In this document: piece by piece, positions 56,946 through 64,000 of the stretch
How the letters are laid out: every line of letters starts with the position of its first letter
How positions within the stretch are numbered: position 1 is the stretch's first letter
Assembly: GCA_018003015.1 (NCBI GenBank)
Contig: JAGNEZ010000011.1
Location: 62,001-126,000, forward strand
DNA from: Phycisphaerae bacterium
GTDB lineage: Bacteria > Planctomycetota > Phycisphaerae > UBA1845 > PWPN01
Direction of reading: 5' to 3'
DNA length: 64,000 nucleotides
Program-made: the position numbers and the translations under genes
The notes under the pieces: generated by a model
What the model was told of the DNA's origin: nothing
The model's database searches: none
The model's input: only the letters and a program-made list of their open reading frames with translations

Positions 56946-59900
56946 ATGAGTATGGCCGCCGTACCCTGTCCTCCAACCCTGCACCCCGGGGCCAGCGACC
57001 CCCTTGCGCTCGCACTCGGTCGTTCGGCATCCCTATACTGCCCGCCGACCTCGAGCCGGGTTTTGATCTCCGGTGAGCGGTCCCGCGCCCACGGTGGTGG
57101 GCGACTGATGCTGTGCCTGATCGCCTCGGCCTGGATGCCCAGCCTGGCCGCGGCGTGGGAGCTTCAAGAGGCCCCGATCATGACGCCCTGGGCCGAACTG
57201 GTTGACCCCGGCAACCCGCTGCCGGAGTATCCACGCCCCCAGATGGTGCGCGACGAGTGGATGAATCTAAATGGTCTCTGGCAGTTCCAGGCCGGCGCAA
57301 TCGGTGAGGCGGTTCCCACGAACCAGGTACTGGCCGGCGAAATCCTGGTGCCGTTCCCGATGGAGTCGGCCCTGTCCGGGGTCATGCAGCATCATCCCCG
57401 GTCCTGGTATCGTCGAACGTTCACCGTTCCGGCGGACTGGAGCGGCAGGCGCATCTTGCTGCACCTCGAGGCCGTGGACTGGGAATCGGAAGTCTTCATC
57501 AACGGTCAGAGCGTGGGGCTTCACAAGGGCGGCTACGATGCGGCCACCTACGACATCACCTCCTTCCTCAGCGGCAGCGGCCCGCAGGAGCTGATCGTGC
57601 GGGTCTACGACCCCACCGACGACGCCGGCCAGCCGCGCGGCAAGCAGACGCTCTATCCCGGCGGAATCATGTACACTTCCTGCAGCGGCATCTGGGAGAC
57701 GGTGTGGCTCGAGCCGGTGCCCGAGACGAGCATCTCGAGCCTGAAGCTCGTTCCCGACATCGACGCCCGGCAGCTTGGCACGACGGTGAGCATCCGCGGA
57801 CCGGCCAGCGGCATCACGGTCACGGCCGTGGCTCGCATTGGGACCGAAGTGGTCGGTACCGTCTCCGGGGCCCCCGGCGTCGAGCTGCGGCTCCCGCTTC
57901 CGGATCCGATCCTCTGGTCTCCCACCCATCCGTTCCTCTACGACCTAGACCTCACCCTCACGCACGGGGCGACCGTCGTCGACACGGTGACGAGCTACTT
58001 CGGGATGCGCAAGATCAGCCTGGGTACCAAGGACGGCTTCGTGAAGATGCTGTTGAACAACGAGTTCGTCTTTCAGTTCGGCCCGCTCGACCAGGGCTTC
58101 TGGCCCGACGGGATCTATACTGCGCCGACCGACGATGCCCTCAAGAGCGACATTGTCGAGCAGAAGACGCTCGGCTACAACATGGTCCGCAAGCACATCA
58201 AGGTCGAGCCCGCCCGCTGGTACTACTGGGCGGACCGGTTGGGTATTCTGGTGTGGCAGGACATGCCCAGCGCCAATTCGTATACCAGCAATCCCCAGCC
58301 GCTGGACGAACCGCAGTTCGAAGCCGAGTTGACCCGAATGGTCGAGAGCCACTGGAACCACCCATCGATCATCTCCTGGGTCATATTCAACGAGTCCCAG
58401 GGCCAGCACGACACGGCATCGTTGGTGCAGATGGTCAAGGCGCTCGATCCCTCGCGTCTGGTCAACCAGGCCAGCGGCGGAAGCCACTACGGGGTGGGAG
58501 ACATTCTTGACACACACAGCTATCCCAACCCGAGTTGCCCGACCAGTTCCAGCCAAGCGGTCGTCTGCGGCGAGTTCGGCGGCGTAGGGCTGAGTATCGC
58601 CGGCCACATCTGGGCCGCCGGTTGGGGTTACATCTCGGCCACTGATGGCTCGGATCTGGCTGCGAAGTTCGAGAATTTCTGCTACGAGCTCTCGAGCTAC
58701 GTGCAGAATCGGGGGTTAAGTGCGGCCGTTTACACCGAGATCACCGACGTGGAGATCGAGCACAACGGCTTCCTCACGTATGACCGCGAAGTCCGCAAAC
58801 CGGACGTCGACCGCATTCGGGCGGCGATCGCCTCGGTCACGGCAACAACCACGTTGACCACGGTGGTGCCCACTTCCCAGGCCCAGGCTGAGCTCTGGCG
58901 CTACCGTACGACGGAGCCGTCCTCAGACTGGATGGAGGCAGCCTACAGTGACAGCGCATGGACTCAGGGCCCCGGTGGCTTTGGAGGGAATAACCCGCCC
59001 AACACGACGGGACTCATCCGCACCGCGTGGAACACCTCGGATATCTGGCTGCGGCGCACCTTTAACCCCGGCAGCCTCACGTCGGAACAGATCGGCAATC
59101 TGTTTTTCAGTGTCTATCACGATGAAGATGTGGAGATCTACGTGAACGGAGTGCTGGCCGGCAGCGCCACGGGATACACGACCAGCTACGGCTTGCTGCC
59201 CGTGTCCGAGGCTGGGCGGGCGGCCATCCTGCCCAACGCCCTCAACGTACTGGCCGTCCACTGCCATCAGACGATCGGCGGCCAGTACATCGACGTGGGC
59301 CTCACGATCTGCACAACCGAGCCGATCGATCCGCGGCCTCCGGCGACCACGCCCACCGGTCTGCGCGCGGTGGTTGGAGCTTTGGGCGTATGCCTGGGAT
59401 GGGATTCGTCGGCCAACGCGACCGAATACCGCGTCAAGCGGTCGGCGGTGAGTGGCGGCCCCTATGCCAACACGGTGGCAAGCTCGCCGGTCAACGCGGC
59501 GACAGACTCTACTGTCGGTGCCGGCACAACCTACTACTACGTGGTCTCGGCGGTCAACGCATCCGGCGAGAGCGGCCATTCCGCCGAAGTCAGCGTGACC
59601 ACCCCGGTGCGGCCGCCCCCCGAACTCGCCGCCTGGTTCAAGGCCGAGGACCTCAGCGGATTGGCCAACGGGGCCGCGGTGTCCACTTGGCCGGACGCCA
59701 CCGACCACGGCTATGACGCGAAGCAAGAGACCTCGAGCCGAAAGCCGACCTATGTGACCGGAGCCATTCACGGACTGCCCGTGGTCCGTTTCAATGCCGC
59801 CAACAGCACTTACTTGGCGTTTCCTCGCCCGGTACAGGATGATTTCACCATCCTCTTCGTTTATCAGAGCAGCCAAGGCCGCGGAACGGGCACGCACTTC

Positions 59901-60647
59901 TACCAGGGGGCCGGCCTGGTGAACGGTGAAGTAGCCAATGTCGTCAACGACTTCGGCATCAGTCTCAACGCCAGCGGCAAGCTGCTTGCCGGCACCGGTA
60001 ATCCGGATACGACCATCGCCTCCAGCAATTCCGGCTTCAACGACGGACAGCCGCACCTGGTAGTCTTCAAGCGAACGCGGAGCACGGGAATGCTGGAGCT
60101 CTATGTGGATGGTCTGGCTCAAGGTGCCGCCACCGGTGGCACGCAATCTCTGACGGCGCCGCTGCAACTGGTTCTGGGTGCTCAACAGACCCTGCTCTAC
60201 CACCTGACCGGCGATATCGCCGAGGTGAAGATCTACGCCGGGGCGCTCAGCGATCCCGACCGCATCGCGGAGGAGAAGGCCCTGCGGTGCAAGTACGGGC
60301 TCTGGAGCGGGACGCAGGAGTTTGACTGCAACGCCAACGGCGTGCCCGACGAGTGCGAGGCGGACAGCGACGGCGACAGCGTCATTGACACCTGCGATAA
60401 CTGCCCGGTGGTGTTCAATCCTGGTCAAAGCCGGCACGCCCTGGATTTCGATGGTGATTGCGACATCGATATCGACGACGTGCGCGTCCTCGTCGCATGC
60501 GTCTCCGGCCCGCACATGCCCGCGATCAGCGCGTGCCTGAGCAAGGACACGGATAGAGACGGCGATGTGGACCAGGACGACTTCGGTGTGCTCCAGCGCT
60601 GCCTCGCGGGGCCTGGCGTCGCGCCTGATCCGGAGTGCGACCACTGA
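56946..60647 (+). CDS. Secreted multidomain GH2 glycosidase with FN3, LamG and dockerin-like tail
   Basis: A 1233-residue exported enzyme. After a long leader and signal (MLCLIASAWMPSLAAA) there is a GH2 sugar-binding domain (WMNLNGLWQFQAG ... WYRRTFTVP), an Ig-like domain and a barrel with the acid/base Glu483 in WVIFNESQG and nucleophile Glu543 in VVCGEFGG. A jelly-roll module (ELWRYRTTEPSSDWMEAAYSD), an FN3 domain (TPTGLRAVVGALGVCLGWD), a LamG domain (~890-1095), a TSP3-like CDNCP stretch and two EF-hands (DFDGDCDIDIDDV, DTDRDGDVDQDDF) with CVSGP/CLAGP complete it. It could be a beta-galactosidase, glucuronidase or mannosidase. The true start may be the ATG at 57108 where the signal begins. 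Confidence 0.88.
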   Translation: MSMAAVPCPPTLHPGASDPLALALGRSASLYCPPTSSRVLISGERSRAHGGGRLMLCLIASAWMPSLAAAWELQEAPIMTPWAELVDPGNPLPEYPRPQMVRDEWMNLNGLWQFQAGAIGEAVPTNQVLAGEILVPFPMESALSGVMQHHPRSWYRRTFTVPADWSGRRILLHLEAVDWESEVFINGQSVGLHKGGYDAATYDITSFLSGSGPQELIVRVYDPTDDAGQPRGKQTLYPGGIMYTSCSGIWETVWLEPVPETSISSLKLVPDIDARQLGTTVSIRGPASGITVTAVARIGTEVVGTVSGAPGVELRLPLPDPILWSPTHPFLYDLDLTLTHGATVVDTVTSYFGMRKISLGTKDGFVKMLLNNEFVFQFGPLDQGFWPDGIYTAPTDDALKSDIVEQKTLGYNMVRKHIKVEPARWYYWADRLGILVWQDMPSANSYTSNPQPLDEPQFEAELTRMVESHWNHPSIISWVIFNESQGQHDTASLVQMVKALDPSRLVNQASGGSHYGVGDILDTHSYPNPSCPTSSSQAVVCGEFGGVGLSIAGHIWAAGWGYISATDGSDLAAKFENFCYELSSYVQNRGLSAAVYTEITDVEIEHNGFLTYDREVRKPDVDRIRAAIASVTATTTLTTVVPTSQAQAELWRYRTTEPSSDWMEAAYSDSAWTQGPGGFGGNNPPNTTGLIRTAWNTSDIWLRRTFNPGSLTSEQIGNLFFSVYHDEDVEIYVNGVLAGSATGYTTSYGLLPVSEAGRAAILPNALNVLAVHCHQTIGGQYIDVGLTICTTEPIDPRPPATTPTGLRAVVGALGVCLGWDSSANATEYRVKRSAVSGGPYANTVASSPVNAATDSTVGAGTTYYYVVSAVNASGESGHSAEVSVTTPVRPPPELAAWFKAEDLSGLANGAAVSTWPDATDHGYDAKQETSSRKPTYVTGAIHGLPVVRFNAANSTYLAFPRPVQDDFTILFVYQSSQGRGTGTHFYQGAGLVNGEVANVVNDFGISLNASGKLLAGTGNPDTTIASSNSGFNDGQPHLVVFKRTRSTGMLELYVDGLAQGAATGGTQSLTAPLQLVLGAQQTLLYHLTGDIAEVKIYAGALSDPDRIAEEKALRCKYGLWSGTQEFDCNANGVPDECEADSDGDSVIDTCDNCPVVFNPGQSRHALDFDGDCDIDIDDVRVLVACVSGPHMPAISACLSKDTDRDGDVDQDDFGVLQRCLAGPGVAPDPECDH

Positions 60648-61366
60648 GCTCGGCACCTGCGTGCTGGCGGCGCCGTACGGGCTGGGCGTGAGCGTGCGGC
60701 GGCGGCGTGCCGGGGTGCTGGCCGAGCGGGCGGGGCGCATTCCGCGATCTCTCGGGCTTGCTGGGGGAGGGCCGCATCGCCGCAGAGGCCGGGGTGACGG
60801 GATACGGCCTCAGGTCCTTCTCGGTGGCGTCAGGCACGGCCTGCGGTCCCGGACCCCGTGGTACGCCGGGTGCTATGGCCAATGGTCGGGGTCGTTCGGG
60901 CACTGATCCGTCGCCGCGAGGGGAGGCCTCTTTCCCGTCCGATCAGGGTTAAGGTCCTTATCCCCAGTGAATTAGGGTCCTGCGGCCCGGGAGCTCAAGC
61001 CTCGAATCCGCCGAGGCGAGTCCGGAGGACGCCTAGGTAAGTCCTGATTTGACAAACACTTCCATGGGTTTAGACCGGCTTTCGTCGAGGTCACCCGGGT
61101 CGTCGAGGAGTCCCTCGATCCCGAGAAGGCGGGGTTCTCTGTGTCTTGGTGAGCGGATCGGTACACGTCTGGCATGTCCTGCTGGAGCAGGCTCTCCTGG
61201 GGACCGATAAGTACGTACGCAAGGGCGTCCAAGGCGGGTCCAGCGAACGCCGGGCTGTGGCCGCCCGAAGCCGACGCGGCGACAGGGTCGCCACCGGGGA
61301 GTTCAACGACATCTTCGTGGATGAGGCGAGGGCCATCACGAAGGAGAACACAGAGGACATACTCCG
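60648..61366. other. 719-base gene-poor region
   Basis: The GH2 gene ends at 60647. The following GC-rich 350 bases contain open frames on both strands, none resembling a family. From 61045 to 61366 the plus strand has short coding-like stretches in two frames (VTRVVEESLDPEKAGF and GEFNDIFVDEARAITKE) that end exactly at the ATG of the lipoprotein gene (ATGA), possibly a decayed or frameshifted gene. Confidence 0.4.
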
Positions 61367-61552
61367 ATGAAGACAGGACTGCTGATCGTTCTGCTGGCGA
61401 CCATCTTGGCGATAGGCGGGTGCTCTAATTCCCACTGTGATGCCCGGGGATGTGTCGATCCCTCGCTCACCAGGGCGGACAAAGAGAGGATCTGGCGCGA
61501 GTACGCTCTTGACCTGAGGACATCCAAGTACCTCCGAGTCGCGAAGCGCTAG
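61367..61552 (+). CDS. Small lipoprotein of unknown function
   Basis: A 61-residue protein with a clear lipoprotein signal (LLATILAIGGC, Cys19) and a short cysteine-containing, charged mature part (SNSHCDARGCVDPSLTRADK). AGAGGA lies about 10 bases upstream of the ATG. No homologue was recognised. The TGA of the preceding open frame overlaps its ATG. Confidence 0.55.
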   Translation: MKTGLLIVLLATILAIGGCSNSHCDARGCVDPSLTRADKERIWREYALDLRTSKYLRVAKR

Positions 61553-61875
61553 GGGGTACCTCGAAAGCGCGGCGGTCTCCCCCAGAGACTCGAACCTCCT
61601 CCGAGGGAATTGCGGTTACGGTCGGGGTGGTGGTTTCCAGCCGCGGAAGATTTCAGCCTCACGACGTCACCTGGACTCATGGTGTCGAAACGGGGCACCT
61701 TACCTCCAAGCCGTTGCTCGACGCAGAGGCTATCCGGCCAGACTCCACGACTCGCCGCCGGGCCATGCGGTGATCTGGCGGACACGGAAGGCAAGGCAGG
61801 CAAGCCGGAATCGACGAACGCGGGCGACAGGGCCCACGGTGCCTGGAGAAACGCCTTGAACGTCGCACTCTTCCC
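61553..61875 (+). other. Intergenic region between the lipoprotein and GxGYxYP genes
   Basis: No coding region was recognised. It separates two genes that converge. Confidence 0.35.
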
Positions 61876-63588
61876 TCACCGTCCCTTAACCCTCAATGAC
61901 TCCTTATACAGGTCTCCGATTACTTCAGGGGTGATGACATTGTAGCCCCTCTGAACCAGCCCATCTCCCAGCTGGTTCAGTCTATCCGCATTGAAATCCC
62001 AGTTGAAAAGAAAGACGTTCATGAAAAGCGGCCTGGGCAGCTTGCCCGCCCATGAATCAACCTCTTTGATCATCTTGTCCACGGGACTGGTGTTGACCAT
62101 GGTGTGGAACACTGGGACCCCTTCCACTAGCTCATTGGCCTTGGTCCGGTCAGCAGTTCCGTCATGCTGTCCCATGTGGTAATCCGCCGACCCGTATCCT
62201 CCCATGATCGCCTTCATCCCATTGATCCTGGCATAGTACTTCAGGAAAGGACTGCCCACGCTCCCATATCCCATGACCCACGCCCATTTCTCATCCATGC
62301 GTTTGATATACGTTTCGGTGATGTTTACGAAATCGGCGAGAACATCCTCACGATACGTCCCGAACAGGCTGGCATAGTGCTTGAGATAGAGGTACCCGAT
62401 TCCTGAAACGGCGCACCCGATCGAGTCATTTGGATGGATCCCGTCAATGACCTCGTCAGCCATGGGCGGCAGCAGGTCATAGATCGACGGACCCATCGTC
62501 CAGCTGACTCCATACTTCCTCTCCTTCGGCAGCGACCTTCGCATGTCATTGAAGAATCCCTGCCAGGTGTTCAGATTATCCCCGTCCGACATCAGGAGCG
62601 AGACATAGACCCCGTTCTGATCCAATGCCATCGATTTCGGCGTCGGCTGCTTATAGGTTTTGCGGTTGGTGTAGGAAGTGAGGATCGTCAGGTTGCCCGT
62701 ATGATCCGTCGGAACGAGGAACTTGCCGCAGCTTGAAAGGAAAGTGACCCCAGGTCCTTCCCCGCAGCCATACCCGTTCCCGCACCAGGGATATCCCAGA
62801 ACAGGAATGTTGACAGGGAACTTCGTGGCGAGTAGGGACTTGAAGAATTGCCGCTCTCCGAAGGTGTCCGCACCGGGAAAAGAACCGTCCACCTGGCCGG
62901 TAATCCACATGGTAAATATGTTCTTGGCGATCAGGTAATCGCGCAACGGACAGAGATTGACATTGGGTCCGACGAAGGCGAGCACCGTCTTGTCAAAACG
63001 GTCATAGTACTTTTCAGTCACCTCCTGATACGCATCGACGATGTTCGGCCAACGCCCCCTGAGGTCGATCTTGACATTCAGCCCATATTTGTTTACCAGG
63101 GACAGGTCCGCCGCCAGAAGGACATCCTCCATGCCCGCGATCATGGTGGCGATGTTGATCGACCCATAGAGCTTGTCATCGACGAGGACTGCGTTCTTGA
63201 AACCATATTTGTCAAGCAGTTCATGGGCGGTGGAGACTACCGTATATCCCTGGATCCACGATTTCTCCTTGAGGTACTCGAGCCAAGCTCTCCAGTTTCT
63301 TCCATGGATGAGATACAGCTCCGGAGGCCTGGACTTGTTGACCAGACCCTGCAGGCTCGCGAACAGCGTGCGGTCCTTGCCTTCCATCTCGTGCTTCTCC
63401 AGATCGAAGACCACAAGCTCCCGTGCTGGATTGCCGCATTTCGGGTAGAGCCACGGCCTGTTGGCCAGGAACATCGGCTTGACCGCGACCTCGTGCTTCG
63501 ACTCAATACTCGCCTTCTCACTCTGGGCGAGCACGTCCAACCCTAATCCTAAAAAGAAGACCAAGGAAGCAAGTAGATGCACCTTCAT
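61876..63588 (-). CDS. Secreted GxGYxYP-domain protein (putative glycoside hydrolase)
   Basis: A 570-residue exported protein. The signal peptide ends near LGLDVLAQ. The N-terminal domain (PMFLANRPWLYPKCGNPARE ... LVNKSRPPELYLIHGRNWR) and C-terminal domain (VYVSLLMSDGDNLNTW, WTMGPSIYDLLPPMADE) match the GxGYxYP_N and GxGYxYP families. The name-giving motif is GIGYLYL, with Leu at the proline position. The family occurs in glycan-utilisation loci; activity is unproven. ATG 63588 has GAGGAGAC upstream. Base composition is clearly lower in GC than neighbours (52% in one 60-base line, 62521-62580), suggesting transfer from elsewhere. Confidence 0.88.
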   Translation of the reverse strand: MKVHLLASLVFFLGLGLDVLAQSEKASIESKHEVAVKPMFLANRPWLYPKCGNPARELVVFDLEKHEMEGKDRTLFASLQGLVNKSRPPELYLIHGRNWRAWLEYLKEKSWIQGYTVVSTAHELLDKYGFKNAVLVDDKLYGSINIATMIAGMEDVLLAADLSLVNKYGLNVKIDLRGRWPNIVDAYQEVTEKYYDRFDKTVLAFVGPNVNLCPLRDYLIAKNIFTMWITGQVDGSFPGADTFGERQFFKSLLATKFPVNIPVLGYPWCGNGYGCGEGPGVTFLSSCGKFLVPTDHTGNLTILTSYTNRKTYKQPTPKSMALDQNGVYVSLLMSDGDNLNTWQGFFNDMRRSLPKERKYGVSWTMGPSIYDLLPPMADEVIDGIHPNDSIGCAVSGIGYLYLKHYASLFGTYREDVLADFVNITETYIKRMDEKWAWVMGYGSVGSPFLKYYARINGMKAIMGGYGSADYHMGQHDGTADRTKANELVEGVPVFHTMVNTSPVDKMIKEVDSWAGKLPRPLFMNVFLFNWDFNADRLNQLGDGLVQRGYNVITPEVIGDLYKESLRVKGR

Positions 63589-63674
63589 ATGGAAGTCTCC
63601 TCGTTCATCTTGGTTGCACATCAGTGCGATCGTGGCGGCCGAATCGGGAATATGGACAGGTCCCTGATGGCATC

Positions 63675-63703
63675 ATCCTACAGCTTGTGTGTGGCCAAGA
63701 CAA
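63675..63703 (-). promoter_or_regulatory. Candidate promoter of the GxGYxYP gene
   Basis: TTGTCT at 63703-63698, a 17-base spacer and TAGGAT (4 of 6) at 63680-63675, about 85 bases upstream of the ATG. Confidence 0.4.
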
Positions 63704-63780
63704 GTCCTTGGATCATGCACGGTCGAGGATGCGCGGGGTCGGCCTGGCTCCGTTTCCGTTCATCCAACCGATGCAACTGG

Positions 63781-63919
63781 GGTGGTGTTCTCCAAAACCC
63801 GGTAGATGGTGGGCGGGTGGGCCGGTGATACGGGCAATACGGGCAACGCGGTGACCGTGGGCGGCCATGGAACTGATGGTCTCCCGCTGTGCGGGCGTCA
63901 GCGTGAGAAGACCGAGCTT
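63781..63919 (-). pseudogene. Frameshifted helix-turn-helix recombinase/transposase remnant
   Basis: On the minus strand 63919-63830 reads KLGLLTLTPAQRETISSMAA then HGHRVARIARIT, and after a one-base frameshift PPTIYRVLENT. This is the helix-turn-helix (ARIT..PPTIYRVL) found at the end of serine recombinases and in some transposases. The rest of the gene is not seen. The remaining 80 bases to the window end are Ala/Arg/Gln-rich and may be its linker. Confidence 0.5.
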
Positions 63920-64000
63920 CGTTCAGCCTCTACGGCTCCCCGGGTTTAGGCGGCGGTTTGGCCAGCTCGGGCTCGCTTGGCCCGGGCCTCGGTTTGGTCA

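Overview
The window is a stretch of chromosome from a GC-rich planctomycete, most likely of the Phycisphaerae type. This is inferred from four things: paired EF-hand (dockerin-like) tails with Cys-Val-Thr/Ser-Gly-Pro ends on secreted enzymes, DUF6807 (PmoA), DUF4091, GxGYxYP and CotH/lamin-tail proteins, many sugar isomerase, glycosidase and ribose-type ABC genes, and a planctomycete-style integrase remnant. An lpxA gene, TolC, OmpA and TonB-dependent proteins point to a Gram-negative envelope. Genes are dense and mostly in short operons. Most of the DNA is about 62-66% GC, apart from a visibly poorer GxGYxYP gene at the right end.

Layout. 1-2.5 kb: minus-strand operon of a TIM-barrel isomerase, a DUF6807 protein and a cut-off uracil-DNA glycosylase. 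2.7-8.8 kb: membrane-anchored hydrolase, GH57 alpha-amylase and a 1007-residue Ca-binding/S-layer-like surface protein closed by a strong terminator. 9-21.9 kb: mainly envelope and housekeeping genes (lpxA, ppk2, OmpA, LapA-like protein, prepilin peptidase, apt, ExoD, radical SAM, TolC, phosphomannomutase, degenerate M16 peptidase). 22-29.8 kb: secreted proteins (five-repeat discoidin-like protein with dockerin-like tail, CotH kinase with lamin-tail domain, feruloyl-esterase-like protein) and a MarR regulator.

29.3-37 kb is one minus-strand sugar-uptake cluster: permease, binding protein, GH32-like enzyme, binding protein, permease with an extra domain, MarR, esterase. It has no ATPase gene and faces a DUF4091 glycosidase-like gene. 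38.9-44.8 kb holds a TonB receptor with a decayed duplicate of its own 3' end, an ABC_sub_bind-type binding protein and a divergent hybrid histidine kinase, which may form a sense-and-import module. 44.9-52.2 kb is housekeeping: class V aminotransferase, purD, PiT phosphate transporter, cimA behind an apparent terminator/attenuator, coaD and a tiny exported protein. 52.4-53 kb has tRNA-Val(CAC) followed by a broken integrase, a scar of an integrated element. 53.3-56.6 kb has a REC-PAS-REC regulator, CheW and a phosphodiester glycosidase. 56.9-60.6 kb is a giant GH2/FN3/LamG/dockerin-like enzyme. 60.6-64 kb is gene-poor, with a small lipoprotein, the lower-GC GxGYxYP gene and a frameshifted HTH remnant at the edge.

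The common theme is degradation and import of complex glycans by secreted and outer-membrane proteins. The most distinctive items are the permease with a built-in extracytoplasmic domain, the M16 protein without its zinc site, the attenuator in front of cimA, the TonB-tail duplication, the integrase scar at the tRNA and the zinc-finger phosphomannomutase. I did not find an obvious defence system, CRISPR array or complete mobile element.
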